Source: Poriferisodalis sp022821985
GTDB taxonomy: Bacteria; Actinomycetota; Acidimicrobiia; Acidimicrobiales; Poriferisodalaceae
DNA length: 64,000 nucleotides
NCBI RefSeq assembly: GCF_965219595.1
Contig: NZ_OZ244781.1
Span: 1,054,001 to 1,118,000 of the forward strand
Direction: 5' to 3'
Part shown: one piece after another, positions 8,246 through 16,800 of the stretch
Layout of the letters: every line of letters begins with the position of its first letter
How positions within the stretch are numbered: position 1 is the stretch's first letter
Notes under the pieces: generated by a model
Seen by the model: the letters and a program-made list of their open reading frames with translations, nothing else
The model's database searches: none
Told to the model about the DNA's origin: nothing
Position numbers and translations under genes: made by a program

Positions 8246-9211
8246 TCAGACTTTCCAGCGTTGTGTCTTGCCGAGGGGCGTCTGCGGCAACTCGTTGACG
8301 AGTTCGAGATTGCGGGGGGCGCAGTAGGCGGGGAGATGTTCTTTCACCGCGTCACGCACGGCTTCGAGTGCGGGCGGTTGGGTGGGGTCGGTGGGGACTA
8401 CTACTGCTGTTACTGCTTGGCCCCATTCGGGGTCTGGTCGGCCGACAATTGCCACGTCAGCGATAACCGGCATCTCCGTCAGAATCCGCTCTATTGCTAC
8501 TGGCCAGACCTTTTCGGCTCCGGTGGTGATCATGTCGTCGACTCTTCCGAAGACTGAGAGCTGGCCTTCGTCTGAGAGGGCGCCGGCGTCGCCTGTGGGG
8601 AACCAGCCGTCGTTTGTTCGGGGGTCGCTGTTGTCGCGGTAGCAGCGCAGGAGCATTGGGCAGCGGAGCTGTACTTCGTCGTCGTGGATGCGCAGCTCTA
8701 CTCCTTCTAGCGGCCAGCCTTCGTAGATCACGCCGCTGAAGGTCTCGGTCATGCCGTAGGTGGCGACGGTGTTGGGGGGCCGTTGGGGTGGCATGGCGGA
8801 GCCGCCGAGCAGGATTGCCCGGAACGCTGCTGCGTCCATGCGCGCAAGCGCGGTGGGCACTACTGAGGTGAGGGTTGCGCCGTGGCGGGCTGCTGCTTCG
8901 ACTGCGGCTGCGTCGAAGCCGTCGTGGACTTCCAGCGGTGTGTCGGTCAGCAGTGCGCGGACTACCACTGCCAGGCCGCCGACGTGTGCGAGGGGGAGGC
9001 ATGCCAGCCAGCGGTCGGTGCTGGGGTCGACGGCGAGCGCGGAGCTGGTTGCCATGGCGTTGGCCTCTATGGCTGCGTGGGTGAGGACCGCGCCTTTCGG
9101 ATCTCCGGTGCTGCCGCTGGTGGCCATGACGAGCGCGTCGCCGGCCTCGATGTCCCAGCCACCTCGGCGGCGGTGGCGGCCCGTGGCGTCCACCACCACG
9201 CTGGCGCCCAT
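8246..9211 (-). CDS. menE: o-Succinylbenzoate-CoA ligase-like AMP-forming enzyme, N-terminus uncertain
   Basis: An adenylate-forming ligase with the P-loop MATSGSTGDPKGAV, the A5-type motif ATYGMTET, the hinge GWFPTGDAGAL and the C-terminal catalytic lysine in PQTPLGKTQRWKV. Position after menC points to MenE, which activates o-succinylbenzoate with CoA. The first ATG (9211) gives 321 residues, short for the family. The upstream in-frame sequence (AWDAGDAVLPVDQRLP, AIGGSDRFVAELQ) looks like real protein back to about 9352, but it contains no ATG, GTG or TTG before the TGA at 9397-9395. The true start could be a CTG near 9352, or the 5' end may be damaged. The gene converges with menC. Confidence 0.82.
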   Translation of the reverse strand: MGASVVVDATGRHRRRGGWDIEAGDALVMATSGSTGDPKGAVLTHAAIEANAMATSSALAVDPSTDRWLACLPLAHVGGLAVVVRALLTDTPLEVHDGFDAAAVEAAARHGATLTSVVPTALARMDAAAFRAILLGGSAMPPQRPPNTVATYGMTETFSGVIYEGWPLEGVELRIHDDEVQLRCPMLLRCYRDNSDPRTNDGWFPTGDAGALSDEGQLSVFGRVDDMITTGAEKVWPVAIERILTEMPVIADVAIVGRPDPEWGQAVTAVVVPTDPTQPPALEAVRDAVKEHLPAYCAPRNLELVNELPQTPLGKTQRWKV

Positions 9212-9356
9212 GCGCTCGATGAGCGACTCCTGCGCAGCGGCCGGGAGTCGCTGATCGACGGGCAGGACTGCATCGCCGGCATCCCAAGCTCGCTGCAGCT
9301 CCGCGACGAAGCGATCACTGCCGCCGATCGCCAGCGCTACCAGTCGTGGCAGGTGT

Positions 9357-9563
9357 TCAGCCCAGCCGCTTGTTGATGTCGGCGACGGCGTCGATCAGCG
9401 AGTTATTGACGGCTGCCAGTTCCGCGAATCGCTGATCAACCTTTTGCTCGACCTGGTTCATGCGCGCATCCACCGTGTCGAATCGCTCATCGACGCGGTC
9501 GAACCGCTCGCCGATCTGGCCGAACATTTCGGTCAAGAAGTCTCGTGTCTCGTCTGGAGTCAC
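9357..9563 (-). CDS. Small coiled-coil protein, unknown function
   Basis: A 68-residue protein that I do not recognise by name. It reads as one amphipathic helix with heptad-like spacing (MFGQIGERFDRVDERF, DTVDARMNQVEQKVDQRF), rich in Asp, Glu, Arg and Gln, so it probably forms a coiled coil. The GTG start at 9563 follows a plausible GGGAG ribosome site about 8 bases before. Its end abuts the extended 5' region of menE on the same strand. No membrane segment or signal peptide is visible. Confidence 0.6.
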   Translation of the reverse strand: MTPDETRDFLTEMFGQIGERFDRVDERFDTVDARMNQVEQKVDQRFAELAAVNNSLIDAVADINKRLG

Positions 9564-9716
9564 CGTCGCTCTCCCTGTGCCGCGTCACGGTACCCGCTAC
9601 TCCGGCAAACGATTGGTCAATTTTCGGCGAGACGCTGTACTCGACAGCGCTGCGAAGCATGCGGAGATCTTCGCGACGCCGGAAACGTCGCACGTGGGCG
9701 CGAGACTGTCGGCTGC

Positions 9717-10847
9717 ATGGACGCTGCAGCCATTACGCCGACGCTGCGCTGGACGGGCGACAGCATCGAGATCATCGATCAGACGCGGCTGCCGGCCGAG
9801 TTGGTGCTGCTCGATGTGCGTGATGTGGCCAGTGCCGTGGATGCCATCGAGCGGCTTGCCATCCGGGGGGCGCCAGCGCTCGGTGCGTTCGGGGCGCTTG
9901 CGCTGGTTGTCGGCCTCGACGAGGCGCAACCCGACTCGCTGGACGCGGCACGCGAGTTGCTGGAGCGGTTGCGGCACGAGATCGGCGACGCCCGCCCGAC
10001 CGCGGTGAACCTGCGATGGGCGGTGGATCGCACGATCGACGCTGCGCTCGCCGCCCCAGAGCTCTTCGGCGCGAGCACGAACGTCGACAGCAACAGCGGC
10101 AGTGCAGGCAGCGTTGACGAACTGCGGCGGCGGCTGCTGGAGGAAGCCTTGGCCATTGGCGCCGAAGACGCTCGGGCATGCGCCGAGATCGGTCGGCTCG
10201 GGCGAGAGGTGCTTGCGGAGGCCACGGTGATCGCCACGCACTGCAACGCAGGGCGCCTGGCAACCGCGGGCATCGGAACAGCGCTGGCCGCGTTCTATGC
10301 AAAGGCTGCTGCCGGTGAGCCGGTGCGCGTGCTGGCGGCAGAGTCGCGCCCGCTCCTGCAGGGTGCCCGTCTCACCGCATGGGAGTTGGCGGACGCGGGC
10401 ATCGACGTGTCGGTCGTGCCCGACGGTGCCATGGCGTCGCTGATCGCGGGAGGCGAGGTGGACGCCGTGATCGTGGGCGCGGACCGCATCGCTGCCAACG
10501 GCGACACTGCCAACAAGGTGGGCACGCTGGCCCACGCTCTGGCCGCCGCCGATGCGGGCATCGGCTTCTACGTCGCGGCGCCGACCACAACCATCGACGC
10601 AGCCGTGCCATCGGGCGACGGGATCGTCATCGAGCAGCGGAGCCCCGATGAGGTTCATCACGCCGGCGGGCAGCGTCTGACGCCGGAAGATGCGAAAGCC
10701 GTCAATCCGGCATTCGACGTGACTCCTGCGCGTCTGATCACGGCGATCATCACCGACGCAGGCGTGCTGCGACCGCCGTATGGCGAGTCCATTGCCCAAG
10801 CGTTGGCCGAGGCTGAACCAGCCGGATCGGAGGCGGGCCGGTGCTGA
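9717..10847 (+). CDS. mtnA: S-methyl-5-thioribose-1-phosphate isomerase (or 5-deoxyribose-1-phosphate isomerase)
   Basis: A 376-residue aldose-ketose isomerase of the eIF2B/MtnA family. It has RLAIRGAPALGAFGALAL near the N-terminus, the catalytic cysteine in THCNAGRLATAG, the ESRPLLQGARLTAWEL segment, and the catalytic aspartate in VGADRIAANGDTANKVGT. MtnA converts methylthioribose-1-phosphate to methylthioribulose-1-phosphate and can act on 5-deoxyribose-1-phosphate. The next gene, an aldolase, overlaps its stop by 7 bases (GTGCTGA), so the pair is almost certainly translationally coupled. No MtnK or MtnP is visible in the window. The frame opens earlier (9444), but homology starts at the ATG at 9717. 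Confidence 0.92.
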   Translation: MDAAAITPTLRWTGDSIEIIDQTRLPAELVLLDVRDVASAVDAIERLAIRGAPALGAFGALALVVGLDEAQPDSLDAARELLERLRHEIGDARPTAVNLRWAVDRTIDAALAAPELFGASTNVDSNSGSAGSVDELRRRLLEEALAIGAEDARACAEIGRLGREVLAEATVIATHCNAGRLATAGIGTALAAFYAKAAAGEPVRVLAAESRPLLQGARLTAWELADAGIDVSVVPDGAMASLIAGGEVDAVIVGADRIAANGDTANKVGTLAHALAAADAGIGFYVAAPTTTIDAAVPSGDGIVIEQRSPDEVHHAGGQRLTPEDAKAVNPAFDVTPARLITAIITDAGVLRPPYGESIAQALAEAEPAGSEAGRC

Positions 10848-12892
10848 ATCGCTGGGATGCCAGCGAGGCGGCGCGCTGGGCCGAGTTGGGCGACCTCGGC
10901 GAGATCACCTACGGCTCGCGCCTGGTGGGGGCCGACCCGGCGCTGGTGCTGCACGGCGGCGGCAACACCTCCATCAAGGGCCACAGCACCGACGCCTGGG
11001 GCGAACCGGTCCCGACGCTGTGGGTGAAGGGCAGCGGCTGGGATCTCGCGACCATCGAACCGCCCGGCTTCGCGCCGCTGCGCATGGAGCCCGTCCGGCG
11101 TCTGGCAGAGCTGGCGGCGCTGAGCGACACCGAGATGGTGAACCAGCTGCGGATCCACCTGCTCGATGCCAGCGCCCCGAACCCGTCAGTGGAAGCGATC
11201 CTGCATGCGCTGCTGCCTCATCGCGCAGTGCTGCACAGCCACGCCGATGCCGTGCTGGCACTCACCAACACCGCCGACGGCGACGCCAGGGTGCGAGACC
11301 TGTGGGGCGACCGGGCCGTCGTGGTGCCCTACGTGATGCCCGGCTTCGATCTGGCCCGTCGCTGTGCGAACGAATGGCAGGCGCAAGCCCACGATGGCAC
11401 CGAAGCGATGGTCCTGCTGAACCACGGCATCTTCACCTTCGGCGAGACCACGCGCCTGGCCTACGACTCGATGATCGACCGGATCAGCGAAGCCGAGCAG
11501 TGCCTTGCCGATGCGGGCGTCACCTCATTCGGCGAGAGCAATGCGGGTGCGACCGAGGGCCGCAGCGGGCGTCGTGTCAGCCCCGACGACGTCGAGTCGG
11601 TGGCGGACCTGCGCGCGGCAATCTCTGCCGCGGCCGGAACGCCGATGCTGCTGCGCGCCGTGCATGACGAGCGGGCTGAGGCGTTCTGCGGCCGTGATGA
11701 CCTGGCTTCGGTGGCGCAGCGGGGACCGGCGACGCCCGATCACATCATCCGCACCAAGCAGTTCCCGATGGTGGGCCGTGACGTGGACGCCTTCATCGAG
11801 GACTATCGCTCCTACTTCGAGCGCAATGCGGCCCGTTACGCCAGCGGCAGCCAGCTCACGATGCTGGACCCTGCGCCGCGTGTGGTGCTCGACCCCGAAC
11901 TCGGGCTGTGGACTGCGGGACGCCGAGCCGTCGACTGCGACATCGCCGCGGACATCTACCTGCACACCATCGACGTCATCAACGCAGCGGAGACCCTCGG
12001 GGGATACGTCGCGCTCGGCGAGTCCGACCTGTTCGAAGTGGAGTATTGGGAGCTGGAGCAGGCGAAGCTGGCGCGCGCCGGCGCGCCGGCTGCCCTGGCC
12101 GGACAGGTGGCGCTGGTGACCGGTGCCGCGTCGGGCATCGGCCGGGCTGCAGCCGCGGCGCTGGCGGCAGCAGGCGCGGCCGTGGTCGGCATCGATGTCG
12201 ACCCCGCAATCACGTACGACGATGACAGCGGCGGCCGGCCGCCGGCACTGCACGGTTCGGCATGGCTCGGCATCGGGGCCGATGTGACCGACCCCGATGC
12301 GATGACCGCAGCGGTTGCCGGCGCGGTCGAGCGCTTCGGGGGCATCGACATCGTCGTGGCAGCGGCCGGCATCTTCGGCCCCTCGGCACCGCTGGGAGAC
12401 CTGGCGACCGAGGACGGGTTGGTCACGGCCTGGCAGCAGACGTTCGACATCAACGTGAGCGGCGCAGCGAACACCCTCGCTGCGGCTCATCGGGTGCTGC
12501 GGCACTCTCCAACCGGGGGGCGGGTCGTCGTCGTCGGTTCGAAGAACGTGCCCGCGCCCGGTAGGGGCGCTGCTGCTTACTCGGCGTCGAAGGCGGCGCT
12601 GACGCAGCTCGCCCGTGTCGCGGCGCTCGAATGGGCGCCCGACGGCATCACCGTCAACGTCGTGCATCCTGACGGCGTGTTCGACACGGGGCTGTGGTCC
12701 GACGAGCTCATCGCCCAGCGTGCCGCCAGCTACGGGCTCACCTCCGAGCAGTACCGGCGGCGCAACCTGCTCGGCCGCGAACTGGCATCAGCCGATGTGG
12801 GCGCCCTGATCGGCCAGATGTGCGGCCCCGCGTTCGCCCACACCACCGGTGCTCAGATCCCCCAGGACGGCGGCAGCGATCGGGTTGTCTAG
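10841..12892 (+). CDS. Class II aldolase / short-chain dehydrogenase fusion (RhaD-type)
   Basis: A 683-residue two-domain enzyme. Residues 1-400 are a class II, zinc-dependent sugar-phosphate aldolase (VLHGGGNTSIKG, zinc histidines in LHSHADAVLALTN, and LNHGIFTFGET). Residues 415-683 are a Rossmann short-chain dehydrogenase (VTGAASGIGRAAAAAL, the catalytic YSASKAA, and a C-terminal IPQDGGSD). This is the architecture of bifunctional rhamnulose-1-phosphate aldolase/lactaldehyde dehydrogenases. Because it overlaps mtnA, a likely role is to split 5-deoxyribulose-1-phosphate or methylthioribulose-1-phosphate into dihydroxyacetone phosphate plus an aldehyde, and to reduce or oxidise that aldehyde. 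Its stop codon interlocks with that of the convergent ABC gene. Confidence 0.88.
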   Translation: MLNRWDASEAARWAELGDLGEITYGSRLVGADPALVLHGGGNTSIKGHSTDAWGEPVPTLWVKGSGWDLATIEPPGFAPLRMEPVRRLAELAALSDTEMVNQLRIHLLDASAPNPSVEAILHALLPHRAVLHSHADAVLALTNTADGDARVRDLWGDRAVVVPYVMPGFDLARRCANEWQAQAHDGTEAMVLLNHGIFTFGETTRLAYDSMIDRISEAEQCLADAGVTSFGESNAGATEGRSGRRVSPDDVESVADLRAAISAAAGTPMLLRAVHDERAEAFCGRDDLASVAQRGPATPDHIIRTKQFPMVGRDVDAFIEDYRSYFERNAARYASGSQLTMLDPAPRVVLDPELGLWTAGRRAVDCDIAADIYLHTIDVINAAETLGGYVALGESDLFEVEYWELEQAKLARAGAPAALAGQVALVTGAASGIGRAAAAALAAAGAAVVGIDVDPAITYDDDSGGRPPALHGSAWLGIGADVTDPDAMTAAVAGAVERFGGIDIVVAAAGIFGPSAPLGDLATEDGLVTAWQQTFDINVSGAANTLAAAHRVLRHSPTGGRVVVVGSKNVPAPGRGAAAYSASKAALTQLARVAALEWAPDGITVNVVHPDGVFDTGLWSDELIAQRAASYGLTSEQYRRRNLLGRELASADVGALIGQMCGPAFAHTTGAQIPQDGGSDRVV

Positions 12893-14526
12893 CTGCCGAT
12901 TGCTGCGCCGGGGGCCGCTCCGGCCATGAGCAGGCCGATCTCCTCGCGGGTGGCGCTGCGGGGATCGACCGTGGCCACGATGCGGCCCTCGTACATCACG
13001 GCGACACGGTCGCTGAGCGCCAGCACCTCGTCGAGCTCGGCCGACACCAGCAGCACTGCCGTGCCCTCATCGCGGCGCTCGCGGATGCGGCGCCAGATGA
13101 ACTCGATGGCACCGATGTCGATGCCGCGGGTGGGCTGGGCCGCGATGAGCAGGTCGATCTCGTCGGAGAACTCGCGGCCCACGATGAGCTTCTGCTTGTT
13201 GCCGCCCGACAGGCTGTCGGCCGGGGACTCCACGTCGGGCGTCCGCACGTCGAAGGTTGCCACGACATCGCGGGCGTGGGAGTCGATGCGGTCGCGCCGC
13301 AGCATGCCGCCCGCCGCGAAGGGCCGCTTGAAGTAGCGGTTGAGGACAGAGTTGTCGGCCACGGAGTAGGAGCCGATGAGGCCGTGCTTGGCCCGGTCCT
13401 CGGGGATATGCCCCACGCCGATCACCGTGACCTGGCGCGGCCGTGCACCCGACGCATCCCGGTCGCTGATCGACACGGTGCCGGCCGTGGCGTGGCGCAG
13501 GCCGGTGATGGCTTCCACCAGCTCCCGCTGGCCGTTGCCCTCCACGCCGGCGACACCGACGATCTCGCCGGCACGGACCGTGAGCGACAGCTCGTCGACG
13601 GCTCGCTGGCCGCGGTCGTCATCGGTGCAGAGGCCAGCTATGTCGAGCACCACCGGCCGCTCGCCAGCCTCGGCGATCGGGGCTTCGTCGCTGGGGGCAG
13701 CAGTCGTCGAGACTGCCGATCCGACGCCGGTGGCACCCGACTCGAACCGGTCGCCGTGCAGATCCACTGCGCGGCCCACCATCAGCTCCGCCAGTGCCGC
13801 CTCGCTGGTCTGCGCAGGCGTGGTGGTGCCCACCACCCGGCCCTCGCGCAGCACGACGATGTCGTCGGCCGCGGCCATGACCTCGCGCAGCTTGTGGGTG
13901 ATGAACACGATGCCGACGCCCTGGTCGGTCAAGCCACGCAGCACGCCGAGCAGGTGGTCGGTCTCCTGCGGGGTGAGCACCGCGGTCGGCTCGTCGGCGA
14001 TCAGCACCCGCGCATCGCGGTACAGCGCCTTGAGGATCTCCACCCGCTGCTGGGCCCCGACCGGCAGGTCCTCCACCGCCGCGTCAGGGTCGACTCCGAG
14101 TCCGAACCGGTCTGCCAGGTCCATCACCCGGCGGCGCGCCTGGGCCACATCGATCATGCCGAGCTTGCGCGGCTCGGCACCGAGCACGATGTTGCGCACC
14201 ACGCTCATCGGCGGCACGAGCTGGAAGTGCTGGTGCACCATGCCGACGCCGCGGGCGATGGCGTCGTGCGGGCTCGACAGCTCCACGTTCTCGTCGGCAA
14301 TCACGACCTGACCCGCATCGGGCCGGTGCAGGCCGAAGAGCACGTTGACGAGGGTGCTCTTGCCCGCACCGTTCTCTCCCAGCAGCGCCAGGATCCGCCC
14401 AGGCCGCAGCTCGACCGAGACATCGTCGTTGGCCACCACCGGGCCGAAGCGTTTGGTGATCCCGTGGCCGGCCAACAGCACCTCGGGTTCCGCCTGCGAA
14501 ACAACAGTCTCGGTAGCGGTCGCCAT
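12889..14526 (-). CDS. ABC transporter ATPase, nucleoside/sugar uptake (double ATPase)
   Basis: A 545-residue protein with two tandem ATP-binding domains. The first has Walker A LLGENGAGKSTLV, Q-loop HQHFQLVP and Walker B VLIADEPTAVLTPQE. The second has the degenerate P-loop VAGVEGNGQRELVEA, the signature LSGGNKQKLIVGREF and a weakened Walker B (LLIAAQPTRGIDIGA), the usual asymmetry of the sugar/nucleoside (RbsA, YufO/NupO) class. The start is ATG 14526, in a TGATG junction with the upstream permease gene; the frame stays open upstream only as antisense of that permease. It forms an operon with two permeases and a BmpA lipoprotein, and energises their import. Confidence 0.93.
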   Translation of the reverse strand: MATATETVVSQAEPEVLLAGHGITKRFGPVVANDDVSVELRPGRILALLGENGAGKSTLVNVLFGLHRPDAGQVVIADENVELSSPHDAIARGVGMVHQHFQLVPPMSVVRNIVLGAEPRKLGMIDVAQARRRVMDLADRFGLGVDPDAAVEDLPVGAQQRVEILKALYRDARVLIADEPTAVLTPQETDHLLGVLRGLTDQGVGIVFITHKLREVMAAADDIVVLREGRVVGTTTPAQTSEAALAELMVGRAVDLHGDRFESGATGVGSAVSTTAAPSDEAPIAEAGERPVVLDIAGLCTDDDRGQRAVDELSLTVRAGEIVGVAGVEGNGQRELVEAITGLRHATAGTVSISDRDASGARPRQVTVIGVGHIPEDRAKHGLIGSYSVADNSVLNRYFKRPFAAGGMLRRDRIDSHARDVVATFDVRTPDVESPADSLSGGNKQKLIVGREFSDEIDLLIAAQPTRGIDIGAIEFIWRRIRERRDEGTAVLLVSAELDEVLALSDRVAVMYEGRIVATVDPRSATREEIGLLMAGAAPGAAIGS

Positions 14527-15587
14527 CAGCGGACCTCGTAGGGCTGGCCCAGCGCGGCCGGGTCGCGCATGCGGCCGAACAGGCCTGCCGCCGCCACCAC
14601 GATGATCGTGACCACGAACGGCAGCATCCCCACGAACTGCGCCGGGATGTCGAACGTGTCGTTGAGCTGGAACTGGCCTTGCAGTGCCGTGGTGAAGCCG
14701 AAGAACAGCGCCGCCGCGTAGGCGCCCAGCGGGGTGCGGCGACCGAAGATCATCACGGCCAATGCCAAGAAGCCCCGCCCGCCCGACATCGCCCGGGTGA
14801 ATGTGCCCACCGACTCCAGCGCCAAGTACGCGCCGCCGAGGCCGGCCAAGCCGCCCGCCAGTGTCACATTCCAGTAGCGCAGCCGGATCACATCGATGCC
14901 CACGGTGGCCGCGGCGCCAGGGTGCTCGCCGATCGCGGTCGTGCGCATCCCCCACACCGAGCGCAGCAGCAGCACATGGAGCACTACCACCAGCACGAGC
15001 GCCAAGTACGTCAGCGGCGGGCGGTTGAACAGCGCCGTGCCCACGACGGGCAGATCGGCGAGCGGGCCGAGCTCGATCGACTGATACTTCGGCTGGCCCA
15101 GCGAGCGCCCCCGGTCGTAGAAGAACGAGGTCAGGCCCAGCGCCGCGATATTCAGGACCGTGCCGGCGATGATCTGATCGGTTCGCAGCCCGACCGACAT
15201 CGCAGCCAGCATCCAGCCCATCGCGAGACCGGTGCTGACGCCCGCGACCACACCCAAGAACAGCGAGCCGGACATCGACGCCACGGTGAAGGCCGTAAAC
15301 GCCGACATCAGGAACTGGCCTTCGATGCCGATGTTCACGATGCCCGAACGCTCGCCGATCATCCCGCACATGGCGCCCAGCACCAGCAGGGTGGCGGCGC
15401 GCACGGTGCCGCCGAGCACGGCGGTGGTCTGCGCCCCGTCCCAGACGTAGAAGCCCCACACCAGTGCCACCAGCACGACGGCCCCCGCCACCGACCACAT
15501 GCGCTGCGGCGACCAGCCAGGCAGGCCGGCATCTCTTGACGCCAACGCCAAATCCGGTCTGGTGGCAGCACCGCCCGGGGCGGTCAT
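14526..15587 (-). CDS. ABC transporter permease, nucleoside type (NupQ-like)
   Basis: A polytopic protein of about 353 residues in the BPD_transp_2 permease family, with roughly eight hydrophobic helices. Family-typical stretches are GEHPGAAATVGID and GIVNIGIEGQFLMSA, and FGRRTPLGAYAAALFFG lies in the C-terminal part. I prefer the ATG at 15587 because it makes an ATGA overlap with the preceding permease stop; an ATG three codons earlier (15596) is possible. With its partner at 15584-16744 it would form the membrane channel for the ATPase at 12889-14526. Confidence 0.92.
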   Translation of the reverse strand: MTAPGGAATRPDLALASRDAGLPGWSPQRMWSVAGAVVLVALVWGFYVWDGAQTTAVLGGTVRAATLLVLGAMCGMIGERSGIVNIGIEGQFLMSAFTAFTVASMSGSLFLGVVAGVSTGLAMGWMLAAMSVGLRTDQIIAGTVLNIAALGLTSFFYDRGRSLGQPKYQSIELGPLADLPVVGTALFNRPPLTYLALVLVVVLHVLLLRSVWGMRTTAIGEHPGAAATVGIDVIRLRYWNVTLAGGLAGLGGAYLALESVGTFTRAMSGGRGFLALAVMIFGRRTPLGAYAAALFFGFTTALQGQFQLNDTFDIPAQFVGMLPFVVTIIVVAAAGLFGRMRDPAALGQPYEVR

Positions 15588-16744
15588 CGGCCCCACCCCG
15601 CACCGAGCGTCAGGCGTCGATCCGGCGCATCTGGCCGATCACGCAGCCGCAGCAGCCACCGCACGATCAACGGTGCCGCCACGAACAGCAGGATCAGCGC
15701 CTGGATCACGTCGATGATCTCGGGCGCGACCCCCGACTCGAACTGCATCTTGGCGGCGCCCGCTTCCATCAAGCCCACCAGCAGGCCGGCAGGGATGACG
15801 GCAATGGGATTGGTGCGGGCCAGCAGCGCAATCGTGATGCCTTCGAAGCCGAGGCCCACGTTCACCCCAGCCTCGAAACGACCGTCGACGCCGAGCGACT
15901 CGATCGCCCCGCCGAGGCCGGCCAGCAGCCCCGCCACCGCCATGGTCGACGCCATGATCCAGCCCACTGAGATGCCCGCGTAGCGAGCGGCGTGACGGTT
16001 CGCGCCCACGCTGCGCACCTCGAAGCCGTAGGTGGTGCGCTCGAGGATGAACCAGCAGGCGAATGCGGCCATCACCGCCAGCACGAAGCCCGCCGGCAGC
16101 CATTCCCACGTGGGGATCTCCGCCGACGGCTCCACCAGCGGGGTCCGGGCGATGATGTTGGAGCCCGATCGGTCCTGCCAGGGGTTCGCGGCCAGCCAAT
16201 CGGTGAGATTGCCGGCCACGAAATTGAGCATGATCGTGACGATCACCTCATGGGCGCCCGACGTGGCCTTCAGCACGCCCGCGATGGCGCCCCAGGCGGC
16301 GCCTGCAGCACCACCGACCAGCAGCGCCAGCGGGAGATGCACCACCAGCGGCACGCCCTCGAGCCCGAAGCCCACGCCCGCAGCGAACGCTGCGCCGACC
16401 AGCAGCTGGCCCTGCCCGCCGATGTTGAACAGGCCCGCTTTGAAAGCGAAAGCAACAGCCAACCCGCCGAAGACGAGCGGCGTCGCCTTCTGCAGGGTGC
16501 GCAGCAGCGCATCGGCGTCGCCGGCCCCGCCGAGCACCAGCGCGCCATAGGCGCTCAGCACCGAGTGGCCCTGCACGGTGATGAGCACTGCACCTAGAAG
16601 GAGCCCCAGCACCACCGATGCCAGCGGCACCGCCGCGGCGCGCAGCACCGTTCTGGTCATCACGCGGCGGCTGTCGTCGGTCGTGCCAGGACTGCCTGTC
16701 GGATCTGTCTCAGCGGGCGCCTGCGGAGCAGCGGGAACGCTCAC
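15584..16744 (-). CDS. ABC transporter permease, nucleoside type (NupP-like)
   Basis: A 386-residue permease of the same family as its downstream neighbour. It has a Pro/Thr-rich cytoplasmic N-terminus, the first helix at about residues 35-60, the conserved AFAFKAGLFNIGGQGQLL, HEVIVTIMLNFVAGN and VGANRHAARYAGI stretches, and a final helix near LILLFVAAPLIVRWLL. It starts with GTG at 16744, 56 bp after the BmpA lipoprotein stop, and ends inside the start of the next permease. Known relatives import purine or pyrimidine nucleosides; the specificity here is inferred. Confidence 0.92.
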   Translation of the reverse strand: MSVPAAPQAPAETDPTGSPGTTDDSRRVMTRTVLRAAAVPLASVVLGLLLGAVLITVQGHSVLSAYGALVLGGAGDADALLRTLQKATPLVFGGLAVAFAFKAGLFNIGGQGQLLVGAAFAAGVGFGLEGVPLVVHLPLALLVGGAAGAAWGAIAGVLKATSGAHEVIVTIMLNFVAGNLTDWLAANPWQDRSGSNIIARTPLVEPSAEIPTWEWLPAGFVLAVMAAFACWFILERTTYGFEVRSVGANRHAARYAGISVGWIMASTMAVAGLLAGLGGAIESLGVDGRFEAGVNVGLGFEGITIALLARTNPIAVIPAGLLVGLMEAGAAKMQFESGVAPEIIDVIQALILLFVAAPLIVRWLLRLRDRPDAPDRRLTLGAGWGR

Positions 16745-16800
16745 GGTGAGGTGAGATTCCCGCGGCCCGCAGCAACCAGCTCAGCTCGTGCCTCGCTGGA

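Noticed and set aside
12694..14541. Long plus-strand frame opposite the ABC ATPase
   Set aside because: It is antisense to a protein with complete ABC motifs and its translation is His/Arg/Gly-rich without family features.
14527..15603. Upstream extension of the ABC ATPase frame
   Set aside because: The region encodes the permease in another frame with clear membrane helices and an ATGA junction; the extension is a shadow.
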